Below, in pieces: positions 17,550 to 25,561 of a stretch of DNA of 32,182 nucleotides (its first letter is position 1; each line of letters opens with the position of its first letter). The notes beneath the pieces are model-generated. The model worked only from the letters and a program-made list of their open reading frames with translations, made no database searches and was not told the origin of the DNA. The position numbers were made by a program, and so were the translations under genes. The DNA lies in assembly GCA_027054335.1 (NCBI GenBank), contig JALUPA010000284.1, forward strand, positions 1 to 32,182, given 5' to 3'. The stretch comes from Ardenticatenaceae bacterium. GTDB lineage: Bacteria; Chloroflexota; Anaerolineae; Promineifilales; Promineifilaceae.

Positions 17550-18626
17550 ATGGATACCGCAGCAATTGCTTTTGCTTTTTTACGAATTTCAGCATTCATT
17601 TTGGGTGTACTCATCGTAATGAGCGCCACTATTTCTGCCATTAAAACGTTCGTCGTGCCCCGCGGCATACAGGATCCCTTAGCCAGGTTGCTCTTTCGTT
17701 CTACCAGTCTTGTTTTTCGACTGGCGGCTCATGGCAAGAATTACGACAGGCAAGATCGGGTTATGGCTTTTTATGCTCCGGTGACCCTGCTGCTTTTACC
17801 AGTTGTTTTGTTGGTAGTGGTGCAAATGGGGTATATGTTTCTCTACTGGGCAGTGGAGCCACGGCCGTTTTTCGATTTATTTGAACTGAGCGGCTCTTCC
17901 CTACTCACTTTAGGATCGGCAGAACGGGAAACCTTTGTCTCCAAAATTCTGGAATTTTCCGAAGCGACCATTGGTTTGATTTTGATTGCCCTGCTGATTG
18001 CATACCTGCCCACGATGTACGCCGCATTTTCTCGCCGGGAAACGGCCGTAGCCCTCTGGGACGGCCGTGCCGGAACACCCCCTACCGTAGCCATGATGAT
18101 CAACCGTACCTGGCGTAACGGTGAACTAACCGATATGGGTGAAATCTGGTTCGCCTGGCAAATCTGGTTTTCCGAACTGGAAGAAAGTCATACGTCACTG
18201 GCTTCTTTGGCCTTCTTCCGCTCCCCTCGCCCCGGCCGTTCCTGGATTACAGCGGCCGGTAATGTATTGGATTCGGCCGCTTTTATGTTAGCGGCCGTAG
18301 ACGTCCCCTTTGAACCGAAAGCCGCTTTTTGCCTGCGCTCCGGTTTTCTGGCTCTGCGCCATATCGCCGACTACTTCAGCCTTCCCTATGATCCCCACCC
18401 GGACCCAGACGCACCCATCAGCATCAGCCGCTATGAATTTGATCAGGTATGGGAAGAATTGGCTCAAGACGAAGTTCCGCTAAAAGCGGACAAAGAACAG
18501 GCGTGGCGCGATTTCCAGGGATGGCGCGTCAATTATGACGCTGTCCTGCTGCAATTAGCCAGCCTGATTATGGCTCCCTACGCGCCCTGGATTTCAGACA
18601 GATCGGCTGTGCCTGGCACGGGGTGA
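17550..18626 (+). CDS. Membrane protein with ion-channel-like pore loop
   Basis: A 358-residue protein with three predicted membrane segments, at about residues 8-31, 74-100 and 136-159, then a 200-residue cytoplasmic-type region. Between the second and third segments, FELSGSSLLTLGSAERE (111-127) has the layout of a P-loop: a short helix, a turn rich in Ser/Thr/Gly, then a helix leading to the last membrane segment. It resembles 2TM channel pores but lacks the TVGYG potassium filter, so ion selectivity cannot be predicted. The C-terminal region is soluble and unrecognised. The start is fixed by AGGAG (17539-17543) six bases before ATG. The last codons (SAVPGTG) and the stop lie inside an inverted repeat, so the natural end of this protein may have been replaced by repeat sequence. 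Confidence 0.65.
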   Translation: MDTAAIAFAFLRISAFILGVLIVMSATISAIKTFVVPRGIQDPLARLLFRSTSLVFRLAAHGKNYDRQDRVMAFYAPVTLLLLPVVLLVVVQMGYMFLYWAVEPRPFFDLFELSGSSLLTLGSAERETFVSKILEFSEATIGLILIALLIAYLPTMYAAFSRRETAVALWDGRAGTPPTVAMMINRTWRNGELTDMGEIWFAWQIWFSELEESHTSLASLAFFRSPRPGRSWITAAGNVLDSAAFMLAAVDVPFEPKAAFCLRSGFLALRHIADYFSLPYDPHPDPDAPISISRYEFDQVWEELAQDEVPLKADKEQAWRDFQGWRVNYDAVLLQLASLIMAPYAPWISDRSAVPGTG

Positions 18627-18665
18627 AAAGTTCTCAACAGCTACGTTTTACCCCGTGCCAGGCAC
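18609..18665. repeat. Inverted repeat covering a stop codon, between convergent genes
   Basis: GTGCCTGGCACGGGGT (18609-18624) and its exact reverse complement (18650-18665) form a 16-base stem that extends by a G-T and three A-T pairs. The left arm contains the last codons and first base of the stop of the membrane-protein gene; the right arm ends seven bases before the stop of the convergent permease gene. Within each arm, GTGCCTGGCAC is itself nearly palindromic. It could end transcription from both sides, but there is no T-run, so a REP/MITE-like repeat is equally likely. Confidence 0.75.
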
Positions 18666-18671
18666 GCCCGA

Positions 18672-19628
18672 TTACCCCGATTTCCCTTCATTGACCAGCC
18701 GGGGGTCTAAAGCATCCCGCAGCCCGTCGCCTAACAAATTAAAGGCCAATACGGTAATAGAGATAGCAATACCCGGCACAAAAACCAGGTGGGGTGCGCT
18801 GAAAAGCTGATTGCGTTCGGAACCAAGCATCGTGCCCCATTCCGGCGTAGGCGGCTGCGCCCCCAGTCCCAAGAAAGAAAGAGCAGCAGTGTCCAGTACG
18901 GCCGTGGCAATCCCCAACGTCGCCAGCACAATCAGCGGCGAAATCGCATTCGGCAAAATCCGCTTAAACAAAATGTGCATACTACTGGCCCCCAAGGCCC
19001 GCGACGCCTCCACATAATCCGTCTCCCGCACCGAAAGCACCGTCGAGCGAATCACCCGCGCATAGCCGGGCATACTCACAATGGCAATCGCCAGCATCGC
19101 ATTCGTCAGACTTGGCCCCAAAACAAACACCAGAGCAATCGCCAGCAGGAAAAAGGGGAACGCCAAAATCACATCCATAGAACGCATGATAATATTATCT
19201 ATTGCACCACCGGCATAACCGGCAATCGCCCCCAGCGTCGTCCCACCAATCACGGCCACAGAAATAACCGTCACGCCAATCCGCAGCGTCACCCGCGCCC
19301 CATAAAGGATACGGCTGAACACATCGCGGGCATTCCCATCAATCCCCAGAATAAATTGCGGGTGGTCTGCCGGGCAGCCCAAAAGGTGGATACAAGGCCC
19401 ATCCCGTCGTTTTACGCCCTCCACACCGATAAAATCCTGATTGGGTCCATACGGCGCGATCATGGGAGCAAACAAAGCGGAGAACACGACAACGAGTAAT
19501 ATAACCAAACCCACCACAGCCGAACGCTGGCGGAATACGCGCCGCAAGGTCAAACGCCATAGACTGTTTGATTTATAATCATGAATATCAGCAATATTAT
19601 CGTCGGGAATTTGGGCTACAGTTGCCAT
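18672..19628 (-). CDS. DppC/OppC-type ABC transporter permease
   Basis: A 318-residue inner permease subunit of a peptide/nickel-type importer. It has the typical N-terminal cytoplasmic stretch, a first membrane segment (VVGLVILLVVVFSALFAP, 38-55), an extracytoplasmic loop with GIDGNARDVFSRILYGAR, and about five further membrane segments. The ATPase-docking loop EASRALGASSMHILFKRILPN begins at residue 207. SFLGLGAQPPTPEWGTML and DGLRDALDPR near the end are highly characteristic. It pairs with the upstream DppB-type subunit, whose stop is six bases before this ATG, so translation is probably coupled. Substrate cannot be deduced. It is the last gene of the operon; no ATPase gene follows. Confidence 0.94.
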   Translation of the reverse strand: MATVAQIPDDNIADIHDYKSNSLWRLTLRRVFRQRSAVVGLVILLVVVFSALFAPMIAPYGPNQDFIGVEGVKRRDGPCIHLLGCPADHPQFILGIDGNARDVFSRILYGARVTLRIGVTVISVAVIGGTTLGAIAGYAGGAIDNIIMRSMDVILAFPFFLLAIALVFVLGPSLTNAMLAIAIVSMPGYARVIRSTVLSVRETDYVEASRALGASSMHILFKRILPNAISPLIVLATLGIATAVLDTAALSFLGLGAQPPTPEWGTMLGSERNQLFSAPHLVFVPGIAISITVLAFNLLGDGLRDALDPRLVNEGKSG

Positions 19629-19634
19629 AATGAA

Positions 19635-20714
19635 TTAATTTAACCTGATTCTTGGGTCTAGGAAAGCGTAAGAGAGATCAACCACCAAATTCAAAAATAC
19701 ATAAACAAAAGCAATAATAATGACAAACCCCTGAATAACCGGGAAATCTCTGGAAGTAATCGCTTCAAACACGCTCAAGCCCACACCGGGGAGCGAAAAA
19801 ATTGTCTCCGTCAGAACGGCGCCGCCCAAAATTGCGGCCAATTGCAACCCGATTACCGTCACTACCGGCAAGAGCGCATTACGCAAAGCATGTTTCATAA
19901 TAACAGTACGCTGCCGCAGCCCCTTCGCCCTGGCCGCGCGGATGTAATCCAGCCCCAACACTTCCAACATACTGGAACGAGTAATGCGGGCAATGATTGC
20001 CATAGGGATGGTACTCAAGGCAAAAGCCGGTAAAATAAGATGCCGCAGCGCATCAATAAAAACTTCCCAATTAGTGGTAATCAAAGAGTTAAATATATAA
20101 TGATTAGCTATAAATTCCAGAAATAGAAAGCGAGTGCTACCTTCTTCCACCGGCCACCCCCACACCTCATAAAATGGAATAGCAGACAGGCCGGGAGAAA
20201 GCCGGCCGGAAGGGGGCAAAGCAAATGGCGTGTCTTTTAAGACCACGGCAAAGAAATAAATCAACATTAACCCCAAAAAGAATACGGGGATGGAAACGCC
20301 AATAGTTGCCAGGGTCATTGTGACCACATCAACGGCCGAATTCCGCCGGACTGCCGAAATGATACCAGCCGGAATCCCCATTATCACCGCAAATGTCATG
20401 GCTGCAAAAGCTAACTCAATCGTCATAGGCAGTCGCTCTACCAACATCACGATGATAGGCCGGCCAAAACGGATGGAATTACCCAAATCACCATGCGCAA
20501 TATTGTTCATATAAATGGCAAACTGCACTGGTATGGGTTCATTTAAGCCATGCTCTTCGGCAAATCGGGCGCAAGTTTCCGCACTGGCCTTTTCACCCAA
20601 AATAGATTTACAGGGATCGCCGGGAATCGCTCGCGCCAAACCAAACACAACCAGAAGAATGGCGAACATAACAGGTATGGCTAATAAAGCCCGGCGGATT
20701 ATGTATTGAACCAT
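19635..20714 (-). CDS. DppB/OppB-type ABC transporter permease
   Basis: A 359-residue permease with six predicted membrane segments. It starts MVQYIIRRALLAIPVMF, the classic DppB N-terminus, with FGLARAIPGDPC and the GDLGNSIRFGRPI motif. The ATPase-docking loop is YIRAARAKGLRQRTVIMKHAL (from residue 257), and the end DLSYAFLDPRIRL is typical. I chose the ATG at 20714: the frame continues upstream, but the additional 22 codons run through a palindromic repeat and match nothing. An insertion of about 50 residues (155-215) between membrane segments is longer than in E. coli DppB. The gene sits 211 bases after the binding-protein gene, with three hairpins in between. Confidence 0.94.
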   Translation of the reverse strand: MVQYIIRRALLAIPVMFAILLVVFGLARAIPGDPCKSILGEKASAETCARFAEEHGLNEPIPVQFAIYMNNIAHGDLGNSIRFGRPIIVMLVERLPMTIELAFAAMTFAVIMGIPAGIISAVRRNSAVDVVTMTLATIGVSIPVFFLGLMLIYFFAVVLKDTPFALPPSGRLSPGLSAIPFYEVWGWPVEEGSTRFLFLEFIANHYIFNSLITTNWEVFIDALRHLILPAFALSTIPMAIIARITRSSMLEVLGLDYIRAARAKGLRQRTVIMKHALRNALLPVVTVIGLQLAAILGGAVLTETIFSLPGVGLSVFEAITSRDFPVIQGFVIIIAFVYVFLNLVVDLSYAFLDPRIRLN

Positions 20715-20729
20715 AGGTCTACCTGTAAC

Positions 20730-20759
20730 GGTGACAGTCACTTCAAAGTGACTGTCACC
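20730..20759. repeat. Palindrome, copy 2 of the GACAGTCACTT family
   Basis: GGTGACAGTCACTT (20730-20743) pairs perfectly with AAGTGACTGTCACC (20746-20759) around CA. It shares its core with the copy at 12818-12850, including the following TGAA, but one arm position differs and its partner has changed to match. It lies 15 bases upstream of the DppB start codon, so it could influence translation of the permeases. Confidence 0.8.
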
Positions 20760-20766
20760 TGAAAGA

Positions 20767-20814
20767 ATACGGGATGACATGGTGAGTCAGACTCACATCA
20801 ATGCCATCCCGTAT
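20767..20814. repeat. Nested hairpin in the operon gap
   Basis: ATACGGGATG (20767-20776) pairs with CATCCCGTAT (20805-20814). The loop contains a further palindrome, GTGAGT-CAG-ACTCAC (20782-20796). It sits between the binding-protein and permease genes and may help set their different expression levels; no T-run is seen. Confidence 0.6.
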
Positions 20815-20869
20815 GATTAGTAATCAGGCGTTATTGGTAACGACAGCACATCGTTAACTAAAACGTTAA

Positions 20870-20908
20870 CCAGAAACCGAATCTTTCTGACAAAGACCCG
20901 GTTTCTGG
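20870..20908 (-). terminator. Hairpin after the binding-protein gene
   Basis: CCAGAAACCG (20870-20879) and CGGTTTCTGG (20899-20908) form a perfect 10-base stem, 18 bases after the stop of the binding-protein gene on the minus strand. The downstream minus-strand sequence is AT-rich (TTAACGTTTTAGTT) but without a solid T-run. It is a plausible leaky terminator or mRNA stabiliser, which would give more binding protein than permease. Confidence 0.5.
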
Positions 20909-20925
20909 CTGAATAGTTGCAAAAT

Positions 20926-22716
20926 TTACTCTTCCGGCTGGTTCATCAAGCCATCCCACAGATAGCTGTAGTACCCAAAAGCACCTGTGTTACCTACGTG
21001 GTACGGATTTGCAGCATCAATACCAGCAGCCCAGGAAGCCACAACGTCATTGGCATCAAAGTCGGAGCCGTCGTGGAATTTGACGCCCTCACGCAAGGTA
21101 CAAGTCCAAACGGTGGAATCTTCATTACCTACACATTCGGTGGCCAGGGCAGGCAAGGTATCGCCGGAATCCAGTTCGTACTGGAGCAGGGTTTCTACAA
21201 CCTGACGGCAAGCCCGTAAAGATTCACCATCTGTTTCATCAGTGCAGTAGAGGCTGATCGGTTCGGCATTTTGCACAAAAACCAGGGTATCCTTACCAGG
21301 ATCAAGCAGACCAAACTGAGTGGCCCCAAATGGCGGAGTGTAAGCATTCTTTACGCTGGCCAGAGCGGCATCGGCAGAAGCGCCATTGGCGATAGGTACC
21401 ATCGGTACCAATTCACGGATGGCGTTATTGGCCTGTTCGTATAACGGCCGTGCTTCTTCAACGTCGGCAATAGTGGAAGCCTCTTCCAGAACTTCGTAGA
21501 TTTCCGGATAAGGATCGCCAAACTGCGGATTATCCTTACTAAAGTGGAAATCCAGGAAATTGGTGACGTGCGGGTAATCAGCGCCCCAACCTAGCAGGTA
21601 GAAGCCATCCAGACGGCCGTTAGTAGACTCATCAATAAAGGTACCGGACTCCATCACTTCAATCGTGGCGTCAATACCCAAATTTTCGCGCAACTGTGTC
21701 TGGAACTCAACCGCTACCAGACTCGGTTCCGGCAAATAGCCACGGAACACATCCCGGTAGAAGATAGTGGTTTCAAAGCCGTCAGGATAGCCAGCTTCGG
21801 CTAACAAAGCGCGGGCCGCTTCCGCATCAAACTCATACCACGGATCGCCCACACAACCGTTGGGGATGGAACAAGGCGTGAAGAAATCCGGAACCTGGGA
21901 ACCTTCAGGATAATAATTGTCTACAATGCGCTGCCGGTCAATACCCATGGCCACAGCCTGACGCACCATTTGGTTATTAAACGGCTCAAAGGTGTTGGTC
22001 ATTGCCAGGTAAAGTACGTTGGGATTGGCATACTCGATCAATTGCAGGTTCGGGTCTTCCTTGATAGCGTCCCGATCATCCGGGCTGGGCGCTGTAATCA
22101 TATCGGCATTACCGGATTGCAGTTCCAGCAGGCGGGCTGCACCTTCCGTACCCCAGCGCAGCACGGCCGTTTCGGCAATAGCCGGCGTATCCCAATAGCC
22201 ATCAAAACGCTTGAAGATAATGGAATCACCACGAGCCCAATCCTCAACCATGTAACGGCCTGTACCAATCGGTTTTTCCAGAATTTCACCGGTACCGCCC
22301 GTTTCGGCAATCCACTCGGCCGGCTGAATGCCAAATGGCGTAAAGGCTACCTTGGCCAGGAAAGCCGGGTCCGGTTTACATAAGTTAAACTGTACAGTGA
22401 ACTCATCCAATGCTTCGATGGATTCTATCTTGCCGCCATAATCGCAGCTTTCAGCAGACACAGAGGCAGGCTCAAAAGCCATCGCTTCTTCGGCTGGCGC
22501 TTCAGTAGGCGCTGCTTCGGCTGGCGCTTCGGTAGGTGCTGCTTCGGCCGGCGCTTCCGTAGGCGCTGCTTCGGCCGGAGCTTCCGTGGGCGCCACTTCT
22601 TCTGCCGGAGCTTCAGTGGGTGAAGCAGCCGGTTCCTGCCCGCCACCACAAGCTACCAGAGTCATCCCCAGTACCAGGAACAATGCTGTGAGTAAATACC
22701 ATCTAAGGTTTTTCAT
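20926..22716 (-). CDS. Family 5 (peptide/nickel) ABC binding lipoprotein with circularly permuted order
   Basis: A 596-residue lipoprotein: signal peptide with lipobox LVAC (C23), a PTEAPAE linker (33-78), then the solute-binding domain. The parts of the domain are in an unusual order. Residues 96-470 start with KIESIEALDEFTVQFNL and run through PIGTGRYMVEDW, FKRFDGYW, VRQAVAMGIDRQRIV and the usual end; in standard relatives this follows about 100 N-terminal residues. Those N-terminal elements appear instead at the C-terminus: DTLVFVQNAEPISLY (476-490), LPALATECV, WTCTLREGVKFHDGSDFDANDVVASW (536-562). So all of the fold seems present but permuted. A strong AGGAGGA site (22721-22727) precedes the ATG. 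The downstream permeases make it the substrate receptor of the importer; the substrate is unknown. Confidence 0.88.
   Translation of the reverse strand: MKNLRWYLLTALFLVLGMTLVACGGGQEPAASPTEAPAEEVAPTEAPAEAAPTEAPAEAAPTEAPAEAAPTEAPAEEAMAFEPASVSAESCDYGGKIESIEALDEFTVQFNLCKPDPAFLAKVAFTPFGIQPAEWIAETGGTGEILEKPIGTGRYMVEDWARGDSIIFKRFDGYWDTPAIAETAVLRWGTEGAARLLELQSGNADMITAPSPDDRDAIKEDPNLQLIEYANPNVLYLAMTNTFEPFNNQMVRQAVAMGIDRQRIVDNYYPEGSQVPDFFTPCSIPNGCVGDPWYEFDAEAARALLAEAGYPDGFETTIFYRDVFRGYLPEPSLVAVEFQTQLRENLGIDATIEVMESGTFIDESTNGRLDGFYLLGWGADYPHVTNFLDFHFSKDNPQFGDPYPEIYEVLEEASTIADVEEARPLYEQANNAIRELVPMVPIANGASADAALASVKNAYTPPFGATQFGLLDPGKDTLVFVQNAEPISLYCTDETDGESLRACRQVVETLLQYELDSGDTLPALATECVGNEDSTVWTCTLREGVKFHDGSDFDANDVVASWAAGIDAANPYHVGNTGAFGYYSYLWDGLMNQPEE
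22483..22620 (-). repeat. Tandem 27-base coding repeat for a PTEAPAEAA linker
   Basis: Five tandem units encode PTEAPAE followed by two or three small or acidic residues, directly after the lipidated cysteine region. Units differ at a few third positions. This is a flexible spacer holding the binding domain away from the membrane; its copy number is likely to vary between strains. Confidence 0.85.
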
Positions 22717-22924
22717 ACTCTCCTCCTATTGAGAATATTATGTTGAAAAAATTGTGCGTGCTGTCATTTTTACCACAACGTCTTTCTACGATGAAGGGGC
22801 TATGTTAGCATGGGTTATACCGAATGACAAGCAAGTTACCCAGCGGCCGCTGATTCCAATTCTCAAATTTCAAGCGCACGTCTAAGTCATTGATTCGGAT
22901 GTTTCAAGGGGTAAGACACCATCT

Positions 22925-25429
22925 TTACCGCCGCCAGGCAGGGCAACGTTTGTCAATAGCGGCCGTGTTGGTCACATTCCGGGTATTGCTGCCGTCGCTG
23001 TTGCTCACAAAAACGTCCCGCACCCCAGGGCCGACCGGTTTGAGGTAGAGAATCATGCTGCCGTCCTGGGAAAAAATCGGCCCGTAAGCCTGGGGGATAA
23101 TCTGGTTGTAATTGCCATCCGGGAAGGCGCGGTACACGGCGTCGCCCACGACAAACAGGAAGGAGTCGCTGAGGGGTGACCAGCGGATACCTTCGCTTGT
23201 GTCAATCGCTCCCTGGTAGACAAAGGTGTAATCTTCAATACCCGGCGGCCGTGTCGTGATGGTATATTCGCCACTGGTTCTGTCTACCACCACTTCCCGC
23301 GAGCCGTTAGGAGCGGCACACACGGTAATGGCGCTGCCGATGGCGCAGTAGTTGCCAAAGTAAAGGTTGTAAGATGCGCCGGTGAGGGTGACGCCCGGAC
23401 TGCTGCACGTGTCGGAAGCAGCCGTGCCCAGTTCCTGGGGCGCGCTCCAGGCCGGGTCGGTCGTCAGGATGGTGTCTCCGGTTGTGTACAGAATGCGGCC
23501 GACAGAATCCGGCGGCGGGGTGCTGGCAGATGATGTCGCCGTAGCCGGGACAGGTGGCGTGCTGCCGCTACTGCCGCCGGGCAATGTGAGATTGGCCGCC
23601 GTCAGATCGTCCAGGTAGATGTCGCCGGAGCCGGTATAAGCGTTGTTCAAATCGTCCAGGACAAAACCGCGGAAGGTGATGGGATATTCAATGGTGTCAT
23701 TTTCGGGACCGCTGATGTGCTGCCAGGGCCATTCCTGCGTCGGATCGAGGTAGCCGGTCATCTGCTGCCAGCCGGTATGGGTGATGCGGCCAAAAGGCAC
23801 TTGCCACGTCTGCCCTTCTCTATCCTGTATCCAGGCGTTGAGGTAATGCCCGCTGCCATCGCCGTAAACCCATACCTGTAAGGCTGTGGGGTTATCGGAG
23901 ATGGGATTGTTTTGCAGGAAGATGACGTAATCGTTGTCTGACGTGGGGAAGTTGTAACTGAGTTTGCCGGAGGCGCTGCCGCTGCGGGCCCGGGCGGTAG
24001 AGCGGGTAAACGTCCCGTTATCTTCGTCACCCCGCGCCCACAGGCCGAATGCTTCAAAATCCAGCGGCAGGCCGCCCCCGCTGCCAGCGGGGCCAACGGG
24101 ATTGGCAGCACTTGTGGATGTGGGAGTTGGGGTAGGTGTAACCGTTTGGGCAGGTGTGGCAGTTTGAGTGGGTTTGGGCGTTTTGCTGGGTGTAGCCGTT
24201 TTAGTGGGGGTGGCCGTCTGGGTAGGCGCATCAGTTGGAGTCAAGGCAGGTGTGTTGGCAGATGCGGCGGCAGATGTGTCTTCGGTAGGCACGGCCGTAT
24301 CCGTTGGCAGCGGCGTAGAGGAAGCTGTTTCTGTCGGAGCGGCGGTAGACGTAGCCGTCGCCGCCGCCACAAACATACCCTCCGGGAAGAGGCGCGCCCG
24401 CACCGGCGGGTAGGCAAAGACAGCCGTGCCGCCGGCTAACAGCAGGCAAAAGAAGAGAAAAACGAGCAAAAGGATGGCCGGAAACGGCCGTTTCCTCTTT
24501 TGCCGCTCCGGCATAGACGGGGGAACAGGCGGCGGCGTTTCCACCTGCGTCGGTGGGGGAATAACAACTGTGCTGCCGCGCCGCAACGCCGTATCCAGCG
24601 CTGCTACCAGTTCATCGGCAGATTGATACCGGTCTTCCGGGTCCTTGGCCAGACAAGTATGCACGATAAGCGCCATAGACGGCAAGATGTCCGGCCGTAA
24701 TTCCTCCACAGGACGAGGCGTTTCCGTCATATGCTTGCTCAGAATTTCCCAGGGTGTGTTACCGGTAAACGGCCGTTTCCCCGTCAACATCTCATACATA
24801 ATCATCCCCAGCGAATACAAATCGCTGCGGGCATCCACCGGCTGGCTGCTCACCTGTTCCGGCGACATGTAATACGGCGTTCCCACCAATTCATCCACGC
24901 GGGTAATCGTCTTTTCACTTTGCATCTTGGCAATGCCCAAGTCTGTCAGCACCGGCTCGCCATCGGAACGGAGCAAAATATTGCTGGGTTTAATGTCCCG
25001 GTGAATAATGCCGGCTCGGTGCGCTGCCGCCAGCGCCGAGGCAACCTGCCGCACAATATACAAAGTTCTCTTCGTTTCCAGAACCTGCCCCTGATGGCTC
25101 AGCGTTTGTAACTGCTCTGCCAACGAACCGCCGCGAATGTACTCCATAGCGATGTAATAATAATTATCAGGGGTCATGCCAGTCGTATAAATCTGCACGA
25201 TATTAGGATGACGCAGCCGGGCCACGGCGCGCGCTTCCCGCCGGAAACGCCGGATAAACGTTTCATCTTTTTGAATCAGTTCAGAATCGAGGATTTTCAG
25301 GGCTACCGGCCGATCAAGACCCTGATCAATGGCATAATAAACGTCAGCCATTCCCCCCTTCTGGATGTGTGATTGAATGACGTATTGGCCGATGCGTTTG
25401 CCAATCCAACTGCTTTCCGGTTGTGCCAT
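22925..25429 (-). CDS. Transmembrane Ser/Thr protein kinase with lectin-like and propeller-like extracellular region
   Basis: An 834-residue PknB-type kinase. The kinase domain (15-290) has ALKIL (K45), HRDIKPSN with catalytic D145, DLG (163-165) in place of DFG, GTPYYMSPEQ (183-192) and DLYSLGMIMYEMLTGKRPF. One membrane segment lies at 316-339. A Thr/Pro/Ala-rich stalk (356-442) leads to a jelly-roll region (about 454-615: LDFEAFGLWARGDEDNG, LQVWVYGDGSG, DIYLDDLTAANL) like carbohydrate-binding or galactose-binding modules. The rest has repeated IRWSPLSDSF- and FSQDGSMILYL-type strands like a PD40/TolB propeller. It probably senses an envelope glycan or other external ligand and phosphorylates cytoplasmic targets. 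I chose ATG 25429 because GGAGG sits eight bases upstream; the longer GTG frame would swallow this site. The gene is divergent from polX. Confidence 0.92.
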   Translation of the reverse strand: MAQPESSWIGKRIGQYVIQSHIQKGGMADVYYAIDQGLDRPVALKILDSELIQKDETFIRRFRREARAVARLRHPNIVQIYTTGMTPDNYYYIAMEYIRGGSLAEQLQTLSHQGQVLETKRTLYIVRQVASALAAAHRAGIIHRDIKPSNILLRSDGEPVLTDLGIAKMQSEKTITRVDELVGTPYYMSPEQVSSQPVDARSDLYSLGMIMYEMLTGKRPFTGNTPWEILSKHMTETPRPVEELRPDILPSMALIVHTCLAKDPEDRYQSADELVAALDTALRRGSTVVIPPPTQVETPPPVPPSMPERQKRKRPFPAILLLVFLFFCLLLAGGTAVFAYPPVRARLFPEGMFVAAATATSTAAPTETASSTPLPTDTAVPTEDTSAAASANTPALTPTDAPTQTATPTKTATPSKTPKPTQTATPAQTVTPTPTPTSTSAANPVGPAGSGGGLPLDFEAFGLWARGDEDNGTFTRSTARARSGSASGKLSYNFPTSDNDYVIFLQNNPISDNPTALQVWVYGDGSGHYLNAWIQDREGQTWQVPFGRITHTGWQQMTGYLDPTQEWPWQHISGPENDTIEYPITFRGFVLDDLNNAYTGSGDIYLDDLTAANLTLPGGSSGSTPPVPATATSSASTPPPDSVGRILYTTGDTILTTDPAWSAPQELGTAASDTCSSPGVTLTGASYNLYFGNYCAIGSAITVCAAPNGSREVVVDRTSGEYTITTRPPGIEDYTFVYQGAIDTSEGIRWSPLSDSFLFVVGDAVYRAFPDGNYNQIIPQAYGPIFSQDGSMILYLKPVGPGVRDVFVSNSDGSNTRNVTNTAAIDKRCPAWRR

Positions 25430-25549
25430 ATTGCGTGCCTCCACGAGTTAAAACCCTGAACCCATTATAGTCGAAACCCGATCAATTATTCAACGGCAAT
25501 TGCAGATTGGTTCGATCTTGAAGATTAAACCAATCTCTGAACTCTCTGC

Positions 25550-25561
25550 TATAATGGGCGC
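25550..25561 (+). promoter_or_regulatory. -10 element predicting a leaderless polX mRNA
   Basis: A perfect TATAAT (25550-25555) is followed by exactly six bases and then the ATG of polX, so transcription would start at or next to the A of the start codon. There is no Shine-Dalgarno. A weak -35 candidate is TTAAAC (25525-25530) with a 19-base spacer. Confidence 0.6.

Noticed and set aside
17345-17668. Minus-strand frame of 107 codons
   Set aside because: It overlaps the start of the membrane-protein gene, which has a clear Shine-Dalgarno. Its product shows no motif.
24146-24439. Glycine/arginine-rich plus-strand frames opposite the kinase linker
   Set aside because: Mirror image of the Thr/Pro/Ala repeats in the kinase stalk; low-complexity shadow.
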